Source: Magnetospira sp. QH-2
GTDB taxonomy: Bacteria > Pseudomonadota > Alphaproteobacteria > Rhodospirillales > Magnetospiraceae
Assembly (NCBI RefSeq): GCF_000968135.1
Contig: NZ_FO538765.1
Span: 1,255,819-1,319,818, forward strand
DNA length: 64,000 nucleotides
Direction: 5' to 3'
This document shows, piece by piece, positions 18,881 through 29,492 of the stretch (positions are counted from its first letter, which is position 1; every line of letters begins with the position of its first letter). The position numbers and the translations under genes were made by a program. The notes below the pieces were generated by a model that saw nothing but the letters and a program-made list of their open reading frames with translations, made no database searches and was not told the origin of the DNA.

Positions 18881-20101
18881 ATGAACGACAGCAATGCCGC
18901 CCAGGACCAGGAACAGACAAAAGGCCCAGGCATCGGGGTTCTGCTCCGAGATGCGCGCGTCAAGCAAGAAGAAGATCTGGCCGATGTGGCCCGTAATTTG
19001 CGCATCCGGTTCGTCTATTTGGAAGCCATCGAACAGGGCCGCTATGGCGATTTGCCGGGCATGGCCTACGCCACCGGCTTTATCCGCAGCTATGCCGAGT
19101 ACCTGGGGTTGGACCCGGATGAAGTGGTGCGCCGCTATCGTCAGGAGGCCGGACCCGGACCCCATGCCGATCTGAAATTACCCACGCCCTTGACCGAGCG
19201 AGGCGTGCCCAGTGGCGCGGTGCTGTTGGTCGGGGTGGTGATCGCGGTGATTGGCTATGCTACCTGGTTCGTTAGTTCCTCCGAAGACAAGCCTCTGGTG
19301 GATCTGATCTCGCCATTGCCGGACCGGTTGGCGGCCATGCTGCCTTCTTCCGACGAAACACCGGAGAGGGTGCCGGCTATGGAAGAGCCGGCGGCCAATG
19401 CCCCCGATCCCAGCGAACCCCAAGAGAGCGACGTTGCCGCGACCGACAGCGAGGGAGACAATCCCCCTCAACCCCCCGAAGAGGCGATGCCGGAACCGTC
19501 CCCGGTGGCAGCGGTTGACGCGCCCGAACCGCCAGTCGATACGCCATTAGCCGAGGAACCGGCGGTCGATGTGACCCCCGAAGCCGGTACAGAGGCGGCG
19601 GCGGAAGTCGCGCCCGAAACCGTCGAACCCGTCGAACCGGCGGAAACCGTTGCCGAGGTCGAGGAAACAGTTCAGGAAGCCGCCGCTGAAACGGAAGCCG
19701 TTGCGGACTCCCAAACCGCGACGGCGGAAATCCCTTCGGCGCCGATCGCGCCCGTGGCGCCGGTCCGTCCGGTGATCGGCGGCGAGGACGAAGATTCCCG
19801 GATCCAGGTCAAGGCCAAGGTGGATAGCTGGATTCAGATCCGTGAAAACGATACCAATCGCCTGGTGGTTACCCGTCTGCTGCGCCAGTATGATGTGTTC
19901 CATGTGCCCGACCAGGAAGGCCTGCGCCTGGTGACCGGCAACGCGGGGGGCCTGGAAATCAGCGTGGATGGCTCGGTGGTGCCCGATATCGGTCCCATGG
20001 GGGCGGTGCTGCGCAATGTGTCTTTGGATCCGGATAAACTCAAAGCCGGAGAGGCCGTGCCCGAAAAAGCAACCGATGGCGGCGGTGAATTCGGCAACTG
20101 A
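18881..20101 (+). CDS. RodZ-like helix-turn-helix / DUF4115 membrane protein
   Basis: The 406 residues show a cytoplasmic Xre-type HTH (about 15-85, 'GIGVLLRDARVKQEEDLADVARNLRIRF' region), one membrane helix at about 108-130, a low-complexity Pro/Glu/Ala-rich linker (about 150-290) and a C-terminal DUF4115 domain (about 305-390). This is the RodZ layout; RodZ links MreB to the elongation machinery in rod-shaped cells. The position just before ispG is common for this family in proteobacteria. The ORF is separate from ptsP by 145 bp, enough for its own promoter. Confidence 0.85.
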   Translation: MNDSNAAQDQEQTKGPGIGVLLRDARVKQEEDLADVARNLRIRFVYLEAIEQGRYGDLPGMAYATGFIRSYAEYLGLDPDEVVRRYRQEAGPGPHADLKLPTPLTERGVPSGAVLLVGVVIAVIGYATWFVSSSEDKPLVDLISPLPDRLAAMLPSSDETPERVPAMEEPAANAPDPSEPQESDVAATDSEGDNPPQPPEEAMPEPSPVAAVDAPEPPVDTPLAEEPAVDVTPEAGTEAAAEVAPETVEPVEPAETVAEVEETVQEAAAETEAVADSQTATAEIPSAPIAPVAPVRPVIGGEDEDSRIQVKAKVDSWIQIRENDTNRLVVTRLLRQYDVFHVPDQEGLRLVTGNAGGLEISVDGSVVPDIGPMGAVLRNVSLDPDKLKAGEAVPEKATDGGGEFGN

Positions 20102-20184
20102 CCGGTTCCCGCTGTTGACCGCGCATCGCGCTTGAGGCATGACTGCCCGGCATTCTCAAACTATGCAGGTTCGGGTTCCCATTC

Positions 20185-21408
20185 ATGGATGCCATCCTTA
20201 GACACCCTACTCAGGCCGTCCGGATCGATGACGTGATCATCGGCGGCGGAGCGCCGGTAGTGGTTCAGTCCATGACCAATACCGATACCGCCGACATCGG
20301 CCTATCGGTCATACAAGTCGCCGAGCTGGCCCGGGCCGGATCGGAACTGGTGCGGCTTACGGTCAATAATGACGAAGCAGCCAAGGCCATCCCCCATATT
20401 CGCGAGCGGTTGGAGGCTCAGGGCGTCTTCGTGCCCTTGGTGGGGGACTTCCACTACAATGGCCATCAGTTGCTGACCAAACACCCGGCCTGTGCCGAGG
20501 CATTGGCCAAGCTGCGCATCAACCCCGGCAATGTGGGCTTTGGGCGTAGCAAGGACGACAAGTTCGCCACCATGATCGAAGTGGCGGCCCAATACGGCAA
20601 GGCCGTGCGCATCGGCGTCAATTGGGGCAGCCTGGATCAGGCCTTGGCGTCCAAGATGATGGATGACAATGGCAAGCGGCCCAATCCCAAGCCAGCCGAG
20701 GAAGTCACTCAGGACGCCTTGGTGGAATCCGCCGTGTCTTCGGCATTGCGAGCCGAGGAGTTGGGCTTGGGTCGGGACCGCATTGTCCTGTCTTGCAAGG
20801 TCTCCGAGGTGCAAAGCCTGATTGCCGTCTATCGCAAGTTGGCCAAGCGCGGCGACTGGGCCCTGCACCTGGGGCTGACCGAGGCGGGCATGGGGTCGAA
20901 GGGGATCGTGGCATCCACGGCCGCCATGGCGGTGCTGCTGCAAGAAGGCATCGGCGATACCATCCGGGTGTCCTTGACCCCAGAACCGGGCGGCGCCCGC
21001 ACCGGGGAAGTGGAGGTGGCGCAACAGATGCTGCAAACCATGGGCCTGCGCGCCTTTTCGCCGATGGTCACGGCCTGCCCGGGCTGCGGGCGCACCACTT
21101 CGACCCTGTTTCAGGAACTGGCGGCTGAAATCCAGGATTATATCCGGCAGAGCATGCCTTCCTGGCGCGAAACCTATACGGGGATCGAGACCTTCACCCT
21201 GGCGGTGATGGGCTGTGTGGTCAACGGGCCGGGCGAAAGCAAGAACGCCAACCTGGGCATCAGCCTGCCGGGTACCGGCGAAGAGCCATCGGCGCCGGTC
21301 TATGCGGACGGCGAGAAGCTGACCGTTCTCAAGGGCGGCGACCTGGGTGGCCAATTCAAAAAGCTGCTCGACGACTATATCGAGTCCCACTATCAACGGA
21401 AGAATTAG
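20185..21408 (+). CDS. ispG: 4-hydroxy-3-methylbut-2-enyl diphosphate synthase (MEP pathway)
   Basis: The 407-residue enzyme has the TIM-barrel opening '[14 protein letters not shown]', then '[13 protein letters not shown]' and '[11 protein letters not shown]', and C-terminal iron-sulfur ligands Cys in '[10 protein letters not shown]' and '[12 protein letters not shown]'. It converts MEcPP to HMBPP in isoprenoid synthesis. The spacing of the cysteines and the length match the proteobacterial enzyme. It lies between the RodZ-like gene and hisS, a frequently conserved order. Confidence 0.96.
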   Translation: MDAILRHPTQAVRIDDVIIGGGAPVVVQSMTNTDTADIGLSVIQVAELARAGSELVRLTVNNDEAAKAIPHIRERLEAQGVFVPLVGDFHYNGHQLLTKHPACAEALAKLRINPGNVGFGRSKDDKFATMIEVAAQYGKAVRIGVNWGSLDQALASKMMDDNGKRPNPKPAEEVTQDALVESAVSSALRAEELGLGRDRIVLSCKVSEVQSLIAVYRKLAKRGDWALHLGLTEAGMGSKGIVASTAAMAVLLQEGIGDTIRVSLTPEPGGARTGEVEVAQQMLQTMGLRAFSPMVTACPGCGRTTSTLFQELAAEIQDYIRQSMPSWRETYTGIETFTLAVMGCVVNGPGESKNANLGISLPGTGEEPSAPVYADGEKLTVLKGGDLGGQFKKLLDDYIESHYQRKN

Positions 21409-21483
21409 CCAGGCACGGGCCCAGGCCGCGAACGGAGACTCTCCGCTGCCGGTCGTTGGGCCTTTGCCGCAAAGGAATGGATC

Positions 21484-22728
21484 ATGGCCAAACTGCAACC
21501 GGTTCGCGGAACCAAGGATCTCCTGCCCGCCGAGGCCCGCCGCCATCGCCATGTGGAGGACACCGCTCGCCGGATCACCGAGCTCTATGGCTTCGGTGAG
21601 GTCGTAACGCCCATCTTCGAGTTTACCGAAGTGTTCAAGCGAACCCTGGGTGATACGTCGGATATCGTCACCAAGGAGATGTACACCTTCGCCGACCGGG
21701 GCGGGGAGTCCTTGACCCTGCGGCCCGAGGGAACGGCAGGGGTGGCACGGGCCTTCATCTCCGGCGGGTTACAGCAACAATTGCCACTGAAACTGTTCTA
21801 TCGCGGCCCCATGTTCCGCTACGAGCGCCCGCAAAAAGGTCGCCAGCGGCAATTCCATCAGGTGGGCGTGGAACTGCTTGGCGTGGAAAGCCCGCAGGCG
21901 GATATCGAGACCATTGCCATGGGCGCGCGCTTCCTCGACGCCCTGGGCCTGAAGGACCGGGTGACCTTGGAACTGAACAGTCTGGGCGATGCGGAAAGCC
22001 GCGCCGCCTATCGCGATACTCTGGTGGACTTTTTGAACGCTCATAGAGATGCCCTGTCCGAAGACAGCCGCGAAAGGCTGGAACGCAATCCTTTGCGCGT
22101 GCTGGACTCCAAGGACGAAGGGGATAAGCGGGTGGTGGCCGATGCGCCGTTGCTCTCCGATAGCCTCAATGAGGCATCGCGAGCCTTCTTCGATCAATTG
22201 ACCCGTGGACTCGATGCCGTGGGCGTGTCTTACCGCCTCAATCCGCGTCTGGTGCGCGGGCTGGATTACTACTGCCATACTGCGTTTGAGTTCACCACCA
22301 CGGACCTGGGAGCCCAGGGCACAGTGCTGGCAGGGGGGCGCTATGACGGTCTGATCGGCCAGATGGGCGGCCCGGCCACGCCCGGCATTGGCTGGGCGGC
22401 GGGGGTGGAACGGCTGTCGTTGATGGTCGAGGAATTGGTGGAGCCACCGCGCCCGGTTGCCGTTATTCCTGTGGGTGAGGCGGCTCAAGCCACCGCCTTG
22501 ACCTTGACCCAGCAATTGCGCGACCGGGGCGTTGCCGCCGACCTGGGCTTTTCCGGCAACCTGAAAAAGCGTATGAAACGGGCCAACGGGCTCCATGCCC
22601 GCCTGGCACTGATGCTGGGCGAGGATGAACTGGCCAAGGGTGTGGCCACTCTGCGCGACCTGGACAGCGGCGAACAGGAAGAAATCGTCCTGGACCGCAT
22701 TGTCGCTCATTTGTGCGAAAAGGATTAA
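21484..22728 (+). CDS. hisS: Histidyl-tRNA synthetase
   Basis: The 414-residue class II synthetase shows 'QPVRGTKDLLP' at the N terminus, motif 2 'FYRGPMFRYERPQKGRQRQFHQ', the histidine-specific 'RLVRGLDYYCHTAFEF', motif 3 'GIGWAAGVERL' and a C-terminal anticodon-binding domain. It charges tRNA-His in the cytoplasm. The hemA start follows the stop by 10 bases. Confidence 0.96.
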   Translation: MAKLQPVRGTKDLLPAEARRHRHVEDTARRITELYGFGEVVTPIFEFTEVFKRTLGDTSDIVTKEMYTFADRGGESLTLRPEGTAGVARAFISGGLQQQLPLKLFYRGPMFRYERPQKGRQRQFHQVGVELLGVESPQADIETIAMGARFLDALGLKDRVTLELNSLGDAESRAAYRDTLVDFLNAHRDALSEDSRERLERNPLRVLDSKDEGDKRVVADAPLLSDSLNEASRAFFDQLTRGLDAVGVSYRLNPRLVRGLDYYCHTAFEFTTTDLGAQGTVLAGGRYDGLIGQMGGPATPGIGWAAGVERLSLMVEELVEPPRPVAVIPVGEAAQATALTLTQQLRDRGVAADLGFSGNLKKRMKRANGLHARLALMLGEDELAKGVATLRDLDSGEQEEIVLDRIVAHLCEKD

Positions 22729-22738
22729 CAGCAAGACC

Positions 22739-24004
22739 ATGACCTCGGACGGTCTCAACCTGCGGCCCATCGTGGTCGGTGCCAACCACAAATCCAGTTC
22801 CCTGGGTTTGCGGGACAAGCTGTTTGTCGAGGACGAACAGGTGTCCGAAGTGCTCGACTCGGTTCGAGCGTTGGGATTCGAGCAGGCAATGGTCTTTTCC
22901 ACCTGTGACCGGGTGGATCTGTTGGTCATGACCGAAGACCCGGAAGCTGCCATCGACCCCTTGCGTGCGCTTCTGGCCAACCGCGCCGAGCAACCGGTCG
23001 GGGAACTGATCCCAGCTCTTTATGCCCATCGGGACGAACAGGCCGTCCGCCACCTGTTCGCCGTCGCGGCTTCCTTGGACAGCCAGGTGGTGGGTGAGCC
23101 TCAGGTGCTGGGCCAACTCAAGGCCTGCCATCGTCTGGCCAAAGATTCCGGCCATACGGCGGGGGAGCTGGAAAGCCTGGTGCAGGCCGCCTACGCCGCA
23201 GCCAAGCGGGTCCGCACGGAAACCCCCATCGGCAAGCGCCCCGTCTCCATTGCCTCGGCGGCGGTCGAGCTGGCTCGTGATCTGCATGGTGATCTGGGCC
23301 GCTGTACGGCACTGATGATCGGTGTTGGCGACATGGGCGAATTGGTCGGGCGGGCCCTGTCACAAGGGGGGCTGTCTCATTTGACCCTCAGCCATCCCAA
23401 GCCTGCCCGGGCCGAACATTTGGCGCAGACTCTCAATTGCCATCTGCTGCCCTTCGAGGAATTGGCCGATAAACTGCCGGAAGCGGATATCCTGATCACA
23501 GCCTTGTCGGCTCGCGTTCCGACCATCGATCCGGACAAATTGCGGGCCGCTTTGAAGCTGCGCCGCCATAAACCGATATTTCTCATCGATACTGGCATCC
23601 CCGGCGATGTTGATCCGGCGGTCAACCGGGTGGAAGAGGCTTTCCTCTATGACCTGGGGGACTTGGAGCGGGTGGCCATGGATGGCATGAACGAGCGCGA
23701 AGCCGACGCGGTCACCGCTTGGCGCATCATCGACGAAGAAGTCACCAAATTCATGCGGGACCGGGACGAACGTGAGGCGGTGCCGGTGCTGACTTTGCTG
23801 CACGATCTGGTGGAGGCCGAACGGGTGAGGGCCCTGGGTGATTCTCCAAACGACGCCGCCAAGGCGACCCACCTGGTAACCGCCCGGCTGCTGCACGGTC
23901 CGACCGAGGCCCTGCGCGACATGGCGGCGGCGGGCGAAGATCTGGAACCGGTGGAACGACTGCTGCGCCGCCTGTTCGAGCCGCGAGAGGAGGATCCCTC
24001 GTGA
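22739..24004 (+). CDS. hemA: Glutamyl-tRNA reductase (C5 heme pathway)
   Basis: The 421-residue product has the nucleophilic Cys56 in '[11 protein letters not shown]' (the usual motif is STCNRxE, so two conservative changes), the catalytic-domain '[17 protein letters not shown]', the NADPH domain starting '[17 protein letters not shown]', and the C-terminal dimerisation helix with '[16 protein letters not shown]'. It reduces Glu-tRNA to glutamate-1-semialdehyde for tetrapyrrole synthesis. The true start is the ATG at 22739; the frame upstream overlaps hisS. It overlaps prfA by 4 bases, giving the order hemA-prfA-prmC known from enterobacteria. Confidence 0.88.
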   Translation: MTSDGLNLRPIVVGANHKSSSLGLRDKLFVEDEQVSEVLDSVRALGFEQAMVFSTCDRVDLLVMTEDPEAAIDPLRALLANRAEQPVGELIPALYAHRDEQAVRHLFAVAASLDSQVVGEPQVLGQLKACHRLAKDSGHTAGELESLVQAAYAAAKRVRTETPIGKRPVSIASAAVELARDLHGDLGRCTALMIGVGDMGELVGRALSQGGLSHLTLSHPKPARAEHLAQTLNCHLLPFEELADKLPEADILITALSARVPTIDPDKLRAALKLRRHKPIFLIDTGIPGDVDPAVNRVEEAFLYDLGDLERVAMDGMNEREADAVTAWRIIDEEVTKFMRDRDEREAVPVLTLLHDLVEAERVRALGDSPNDAAKATHLVTARLLHGPTEALRDMAAAGEDLEPVERLLRRLFEPREEDPS

Positions 24005-25065
24005 GCCTGGATGAGAAACTGCAACGCATTGTCGCCCGCCACGAAGAATTGAGCGCCTTGATGTCCGAAGGCGGCGATGGTGATACGTTCGTCAAGCTGT
24101 CCAAGGAATACTCGGAACTGGATCCGGTGGTGGCGGCCGTGCGCATGTTGCACGAGCTCAGATCAGAGGCCGCTGATCTGGAGTTCATGGCCGCCGACGG
24201 TGATGATCCGGAAATGCGCAGCCTGGCCGAGGAGGAACTACGCGCGGTGCAGGCCCGCCTGCCGAATTTGGAACAAGAGGTCCAAATTCTTCTGCTGCCC
24301 AGGGACGAGGCGGATGAGAAAAACGCCATCTTGGAAGTGCGTGCGGGGACGGGGGGCGATGAGGCGGCCTTGTTTGCCGCCGATCTCTTGCGCATGTATC
24401 AGCGCTATGCGGATGCACAGCGATGGAAGTTCGAGATCATCGAGACAAACGAGACCGGCATTGGCGGCCTTAAGGAAGCCATGGCCACCATCACCGGCAA
24501 GAACGTGTTCGCGCGGCTGAAGTTTGAATCCGGCGTGCATCGGGTGCAACGGGTCCCGGTGACCGAATCCGGCGGACGTATTCACACGTCGGCGGCCACG
24601 GTGGCGGTGCTGCCCGAAGCCGGTGAGGTGGACGTGGAATTGGATGAACGCGACCTGCGCATCGATACCTATCGCTCCCAAGGTGCCGGGGGCCAGCACG
24701 TGAATACCACCGATTCGGCGGTGCGCCTGACCCACCTGCCCACCGGACTGGTGGTGGCCTGTCAGGATGAAAAGTCTCAGCATAAAAACAAGGCCAAGGC
24801 CATGAAGGTGATGCGCGCGCGCCTCTACGAGGAGGAGCGCCGCCGTTTGGCCGATGAGCGGGCGGCCGACCGCAAGAGTCAGGTAGGCTCCGGCGACCGG
24901 TCGGAACGCATCCGCACTTATAACTTCCCGCAAGGCCGGGTCACGGATCATCGAATTAACCTGACCCTGCACAAGCTGGATCGGGTGATCGAAGGGGATC
25001 TGGACGAATTGCTCGATGCCCTTTTGGCCGAGGATCAGGCGGCTCGGCTGGCAGAGATTCAGTGA
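24001..25065 (+). CDS. prfA: Peptide chain release factor 1
   Basis: The 354 residues include the codon-reading P-x-T element in '[26 protein letters not shown]', which distinguishes RF1 (UAA/UAG) from RF2, and the universal GGQ in '[19 protein letters not shown]' that triggers peptide release. The start is GTG, overlapping hemA by 4 bases, and the stop overlaps the prmC start by 4 bases. PrmC methylates the GGQ glutamine, so the pair is functionally as well as physically coupled. Confidence 0.97.
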   Translation: MSLDEKLQRIVARHEELSALMSEGGDGDTFVKLSKEYSELDPVVAAVRMLHELRSEAADLEFMAADGDDPEMRSLAEEELRAVQARLPNLEQEVQILLLPRDEADEKNAILEVRAGTGGDEAALFAADLLRMYQRYADAQRWKFEIIETNETGIGGLKEAMATITGKNVFARLKFESGVHRVQRVPVTESGGRIHTSAATVAVLPEAGEVDVELDERDLRIDTYRSQGAGGQHVNTTDSAVRLTHLPTGLVVACQDEKSQHKNKAKAMKVMRARLYEEERRRLADERAADRKSQVGSGDRSERIRTYNFPQGRVTDHRINLTLHKLDRVIEGDLDELLDALLAEDQAARLAEIQ

Positions 25066-25907
25066 CCGTTGGCGAGGCCCTGGTTGAGGTTGTCCACCGG
25101 TTGGCCGAGGCGAACCTCGAAGACCCGCGGCTAGAAGGCCGATTGCTGGTCGCATGGGCGACGGGGCTGCGTCCGGAAACCGTGTTCGGCTATCCCGAGA
25201 AAACCGTATCGGAAGAGGCACTTGAGCGGTTGCGCGCTGCCGTCGAGCGGCGGGCGGTTCGAGTTCCTTTGGCCCAGATCACGGGAGAACGGGAATTCTG
25301 GAGCCTGCCATTCAAGGTGACCGCCGAGACCCTGATCCCGCGACCGGATTCGGAAACCCTGGTCGAGGCGGTTTTGCATCTGGACCTGCCATCTTCCCCG
25401 ATGATTCTCGATTTGGGGACTGGCACCGGGTGTTTGTTGCTGTGTCTGCTCCGGGAATGGAGCGCGGCAAGCGGGATCGGCGTGGAGATCAATCCGGCGG
25501 CGGCGGCGGTGGCCCAGGACAATGCCCGGGCTCTCCATATTGCCAATCGAGCCGAAATCCGGATTGGCGATTGGACCGATGTGGTTGCGGAACGCTTCGA
25601 TCTGGTGATCTCCAATCCACCCTATATCCCGACCGGCGACATACCCGATCTGCAACCGGACGTGCGCGACCATGAACCAAGGCGGGCCTTGGACGGCGGC
25701 GCGGACGGCCTTGATTTCTACCGGCGCTTGGCGCGGGATATGTGCAGCCTGTTGAAGCCAAACGCCTGGCTGGCGGTCGAGGTGGGTCAGGGGCAGGCGG
25801 AGAGCGTGGTTCGTCTGTTGAACGAAGCAGGGCTGGTTGGGATTTCCGCCCACAATGACCTGTCTGGCGTGCCCCGTTGTATTCTCGGGCAATGGAAAAG
25901 CTCTTAG
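25062..25907 (+). CDS. prmC: Release factor glutamine N5-methyltransferase
   Basis: The 281-residue enzyme has an N-terminal helical substrate domain, '[11 protein letters not shown]'-like '[17 protein letters not shown]', SAM motif '[16 protein letters not shown]', and the catalytic '[13 protein letters not shown]' (NPPY). It methylates the Gln of the GGQ motif in RF1 and RF2. The start codon is GTG, overlapping prfA by 4 bases. Confidence 0.95.
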   Translation: MTVGEALVEVVHRLAEANLEDPRLEGRLLVAWATGLRPETVFGYPEKTVSEEALERLRAAVERRAVRVPLAQITGEREFWSLPFKVTAETLIPRPDSETLVEAVLHLDLPSSPMILDLGTGTGCLLLCLLREWSAASGIGVEINPAAAAVAQDNARALHIANRAEIRIGDWTDVVAERFDLVISNPPYIPTGDIPDLQPDVRDHEPRRALDGGADGLDFYRRLARDMCSLLKPNAWLAVEVGQGQAESVVRLLNEAGLVGISAHNDLSGVPRCILGQWKSS

Positions 25908-26135
25908 TCTGTCAAAAAAAGGCTTGGAATATGGGGCGGACCCGACTAGTTTGAAGGAAAGGGCCAGCACGGCATTGACGTGCCAACCCGAAGACCGGAC
26001 CAGGGGACCTTTTTATTTTCAGGTTCGGTCGTTTTGACCTTTCGCGACATAGTTTGAGTAATCGAACCTAATGAAGGCCCGAGGGCCGTTCGCGCGATGG
26101 CATTGGATCGTCTTCAACGTATGTATCAAGGTACC

Positions 26136-26579
26136 ATGAACAAGGGCACGAACAACAACAAGCGTCCCCGGACTCGCAACGGCAAGCGCCATTCGGGGAA
26201 CAAGAATCATACCTATGACAGCAACGGACCCGAAGTGCGGGTGCGTGGCACGGCCCATCAGGTGCTGGAGAAATACCTTTCACTGGCCCGCGATGCGTCG
26301 TCGGTGGGGGATCGGATTTCCGCCGAGGCCTATTATCAGCATGCGGAACATTACTACCGCATCATCAATGCCCAGGCGGAGAATAGTCAGAACCGTCAAC
26401 CCCGGACTCCGGGCGGTGACCGGCAGATGGTGGATCCCATTCCCAACGAAGGGGACGGGGCGCCGAAGCAGGACGCCCAGGCCCCAAGTGAACCGGATGC
26501 CGAAGAAGCCAAGGCAGCGGAAACGCCTGCCGAAGACGGTGGTGACGAAGACGGGAAGACCGAAGCCTCCGCCGCTTGA
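26136..26579 (+). CDS. DUF4167 domain protein
   Basis: About 147 residues. The basic, Asn/Arg/Lys-rich N terminus is followed by the DUF4167 core 'NGPEVRVRGTAHQVLEKYLSLARDASSVGDRISAEAYYQHAEHYYRII', then an acidic, Ala/Glu/Asp-rich disordered tail. DUF4167 is widespread in alphaproteobacteria and supports the taxonomic reading; its function is unknown, though the basic segment could bind RNA. The ATG at 26136 has an AAGG ribosome site and gives the usual N terminus; an in-frame ATG at 26097 would add 13 residues. A terminator follows. Confidence 0.85.
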   Translation: MNKGTNNNKRPRTRNGKRHSGNKNHTYDSNGPEVRVRGTAHQVLEKYLSLARDASSVGDRISAEAYYQHAEHYYRIINAQAENSQNRQPRTPGGDRQMVDPIPNEGDGAPKQDAQAPSEPDAEEAKAAETPAEDGGDEDGKTEASAA

Positions 26580-26606
26580 TCGTCGGCCACGCGTTCACGC
26601 GATCCC

Positions 26607-26634
26607 AAGGGCGGTCTTGCGACTGCCCTTTTTT
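26607..26634 (+). terminator. Rho-independent terminator after the DUF4167 gene
   Basis: AAGGGCGGTC-TTGC-GACTGCCCTT forms a 10-bp stem with one mismatch, and its 3' arm runs into six consecutive T residues (26629-26634). It separates the DUF4167 gene from clpB. Confidence 0.85.
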
Positions 26635-26730
26635 GCGACATATTGAAGCAAAGAGACGACATTCCCACGAGGATTGTTGCATTTGCCTTCAAGGGGATGC
26701 GACGATCCGTCGAACAAAGGATCTGTCCAA

Positions 26731-29316
26731 ATGGAATTCGATAAACTGACTGAGCGGGTGCGCGGCTTTCTGCAAAATGCCCAAGGATTGGCCGCCCGCC
26801 ATCATCACCAGCAACTGACACCGCTGCATATCCTGTCCGTCTTGTTGGAAGACAAGGAAGGCATGGCCGCCGGATTGATCGCCGCTGCCGGGGGCGATGC
26901 CAAGGCGGCGCGCAAGGACTGTGCGGCGGAACTGGATAAATTGCCCAAGGTGGAAGGCGCCGGGGCCGGGCAAATGTATGTGGATAGCGATACCGCCCGG
27001 CTATTCGATCAGGCCCGGCAGATGGCCGACAAGGCCGGTGACGAGTTCATCACCGCCGAGCGCCTGCTCCAGGCCATGACCCTGACCTTCGAGACCCCGG
27101 CCAACGAGGTGCTGAAACAGGCCAAGGTCACACCCCAGGCCCTCAACCGGGCGGTAGAGGATATGCGCAAGGGCCGCACGGCCTCCTCGGCCACCGCCGA
27201 GGATAATTACGATGCCTTGAAGAAATATGCCCGCGACCTCACCGCCGCCGCCGAGGAAGGGCGCATTGATCCGGTCATCGGCCGTGACGAGGAAATCCGC
27301 AGGACAATCCAGGTGCTTTCCCGCCGCACCAAGAACAACCCGGTGCTCATCGGCGAGCCGGGTGTGGGCAAGACCGCCGTGGTAGAGGGGCTGGCCCAGC
27401 GTATCGTCAGCGGCGATGTGCCCGAAGCTCTTCTGACCAAGCGACTGTTGGTGCTCGATCTGGGAGCCCTGGTGGCCGGCGCCAAGTTTCGCGGCGAGTT
27501 CGAGGAACGGCTGAAAGCCGTGCTGACCGAGGTACAATCAGCGGCCGGCGAAATCATCTTGTTCATCGACGAGATGCATACCCTGGTGGGCGCCGGAGCG
27601 GCGGAAGGCTCCATGGATGCCTCCAACCTGCTCAAGCCTGCCTTGGCGCGGGGAGAACTGCACTGCGTTGGTGCAACAACAATTAACGAGTATCGCAAGC
27701 ATGTGGAAAAAGACGCGGCGCTGGCGCGCCGGTTCCAGCCCGTGTTCGTTGCCGAGCCGACGGTGGAGGATACGGTTTCCATCCTGCGCGGTATCAAGGA
27801 AAAGTACGAGATGCACCACGGGGTGCGCATTGCCGATGCGGCCCTGGTATCGGCGGCGAGTCTGTCCAATCGTTATATTTCCGACCGCTTCCTGCCCGAC
27901 AAGGCCATTGATCTGGTGGACGAGGCGGCCTCGCGGGTCCGCATGGAAGTGGATTCCAAGCCCGAAGAGGTGGATGAACTGGACCGACGCATTATCCAGT
28001 TAAAGATCGAACGCGAGGCGTTGAAAAAGGAATCCGACTCGGCGTCGCGCTCGCGGCTTGAGAGGCTGGAAACGGAACTGGCGGACTTGGAGCAACGCTC
28101 CGGGAGTCTGACCGATCGATGGAAGGCGGAAAAGGATCACCTGGCCGAGGCTACGAAGCTGAAGGAGAAGCTCGATCAGGCCCGCATCGCCGCCGAGCGG
28201 GCCATGCGCGAGGGCAAGTTGGAAGAAGCTTCGGAACTGCAATACAGCCTCCTCCCCGAGTTGGAGCGACGCTTGTCCGAGGCCGAGGGGCAAGAAAACA
28301 CGCGCATGGTCGAGGAGGCCGTTCTTGAAAGCCATATCGCCTCGGTGGTATCCCGCTGGACCGGCATTCCGGTGGATAAGATGCTGCAAGGCGAGCGCGA
28401 GAAGCTGCTCAACATGGAACAGGCCTTGCGCGGTCGAGTGATTGGCCAGGACGAGGCTCTGGTCGCGGTCTCCGACGCGGTGCGCCGGGCCCGGGCAGGC
28501 TTGCAGGATATCAACCGGCCCATCGGATCGTTTCTGTTCCTCGGCCCCACCGGGGTGGGCAAGACCGAACTGACCAAGGCTCTGGCCGGGTTCTTGTTCG
28601 ATGACGAACAGGCCATGGTCCGCATCGACATGTCTGAATACATGGAAAAGCATGCCGTCGCGCGGTTGATTGGCGCGCCGCCTGGATATGTGGGGCACGA
28701 TGAAGGCGGCATGCTCACCGAGGCGGTGCGGCGCAGACCCTATCAGGTGGTGCTGTTCGATGAGGTGGAGAAAGCCCATCCGGACGTATTCAACGTGCTC
28801 TTGCAGGTGCTTGATGATGGTCGCCTGACCGACGGGCAGGGGCGGACCGTGGATTTTCGCAATGTGCTGATCATTCTGACCTCGAACATCGGTGCCGAGA
28901 TTCTGTCCGAGCAGGCCGATGGTCACGACTCCGAGGAAATCCGTCCGCAAGTCATGGAGATGGTGCGGCAGGCGTTCCGACCGGAATTCCTCAATCGTCT
29001 AGACGAGGTGATCCTCTTTCACCGGCTGTTCCGCGAACATATGGGCGGTATCGTCGAGATCCAATTGTCACGCTTGAGCAAGCTGTTGGAGGAACGCAAG
29101 ATCACCATCGAATTGGATGACGCGGCCAAGGACTGGCTTTCCGACGCGGGCTACGACCCAGCCTATGGCGCCCGTCCGCTCAAGCGGGTGATCCAGAAAA
29201 ACCTGCAAAATGCCTTGGCGGGTTTGATCCTGGAGGACCGTGTCAAGGACGGGGATCGGGTTCTGGTCTCCGCCGATTCCAATGGGTTGACCCTCAATGG
29301 CGAGGGCGGTGGATAA
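26731..29316 (+). CDS. clpB: ATP-dependent disaggregase ClpB
   Basis: The 861-residue protein has the N-terminal double Clp-N domain, first AAA+ domain with Walker A 'GEPGVGKTA' and '[14 protein letters not shown]', a long middle coiled-coil (about 405-530) that marks ClpB rather than ClpA/ClpC, and a second AAA+ domain with '[15 protein letters not shown]' and '[31 protein letters not shown]'. With DnaK it rescues aggregated proteins. The ATG at 26731 gives the standard '[13 protein letters not shown]' start; the frame extends upstream to 26674 without support. No recognisable heat-shock promoter was identified with confidence. Confidence 0.97.
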   Translation: MEFDKLTERVRGFLQNAQGLAARHHHQQLTPLHILSVLLEDKEGMAAGLIAAAGGDAKAARKDCAAELDKLPKVEGAGAGQMYVDSDTARLFDQARQMADKAGDEFITAERLLQAMTLTFETPANEVLKQAKVTPQALNRAVEDMRKGRTASSATAEDNYDALKKYARDLTAAAEEGRIDPVIGRDEEIRRTIQVLSRRTKNNPVLIGEPGVGKTAVVEGLAQRIVSGDVPEALLTKRLLVLDLGALVAGAKFRGEFEERLKAVLTEVQSAAGEIILFIDEMHTLVGAGAAEGSMDASNLLKPALARGELHCVGATTINEYRKHVEKDAALARRFQPVFVAEPTVEDTVSILRGIKEKYEMHHGVRIADAALVSAASLSNRYISDRFLPDKAIDLVDEAASRVRMEVDSKPEEVDELDRRIIQLKIEREALKKESDSASRSRLERLETELADLEQRSGSLTDRWKAEKDHLAEATKLKEKLDQARIAAERAMREGKLEEASELQYSLLPELERRLSEAEGQENTRMVEEAVLESHIASVVSRWTGIPVDKMLQGEREKLLNMEQALRGRVIGQDEALVAVSDAVRRARAGLQDINRPIGSFLFLGPTGVGKTELTKALAGFLFDDEQAMVRIDMSEYMEKHAVARLIGAPPGYVGHDEGGMLTEAVRRRPYQVVLFDEVEKAHPDVFNVLLQVLDDGRLTDGQGRTVDFRNVLIILTSNIGAEILSEQADGHDSEEIRPQVMEMVRQAFRPEFLNRLDEVILFHRLFREHMGGIVEIQLSRLSKLLEERKITIELDDAAKDWLSDAGYDPAYGARPLKRVIQKNLQNALAGLILEDRVKDGDRVLVSADSNGLTLNGEGGG

Positions 29317-29331
29317 TATTGCAAATTAGCC

Positions 29332-29360
29332 TTGCCTAATGGGAAGGCGGGTGTTATATT
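29332..29360 (+). promoter_or_regulatory. Sigma-70-type promoter downstream of clpB
   Basis: TTGCCT (29332-29337) and TATATT (29355-29360) are spaced by exactly 17 bases, close to consensus, and start 15 bases after the clpB stop. No protein gene follows in the next 100 bases; instead a terminator lies 73 bases downstream, so the promoter probably drives a small RNA. Confidence 0.65.
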
Positions 29361-29366
29361 ATCTCA

Positions 29367-29463
29367 TCACTTAGGGAATCGTGTCTCGCCCCTAGGTGTT
29401 CCCAACCGGACCTGAACCTCAGGTTTATCTTCACCCTTCCGGCTTGCCGGAAGGGTTTTTTTT
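29367..29463 (+). ncRNA. Candidate ~97-nt structured small RNA
   Basis: The transcript would start near 29367 and end in the U-run of a strong terminator. Three stem-loops can be drawn: GGGAA (29374-29378) with TTCCC (29399-29403); ACCTGA-ACC-TCAGGT around 29410-29424; and the terminator hairpin. It contains no ORF with a ribosome site. It does not match SRP, tmRNA or RNase P RNA motifs I would recognise. Existence and boundaries are inferred from promoter, structure and terminator. Confidence 0.5.
29433..29463 (+). terminator. Strong Rho-independent terminator
   Basis: ACCCTTCCGG-CTTG-CCGGAAGGGT is a perfect 10-bp stem followed by a run of eight T residues. It would end both the candidate small RNA and any read-through from clpB. 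Confidence 0.92.
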
Positions 29464-29492
29464 GGATTGTTGGTCCAAGTCTCTGTGTTGGT

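Noticed and set aside
20302-21552. A 416-codon minus-strand frame opposite ispG and the hisS start
   Set aside because: It lies antisense to complete ispG; no family features or ribosome site.
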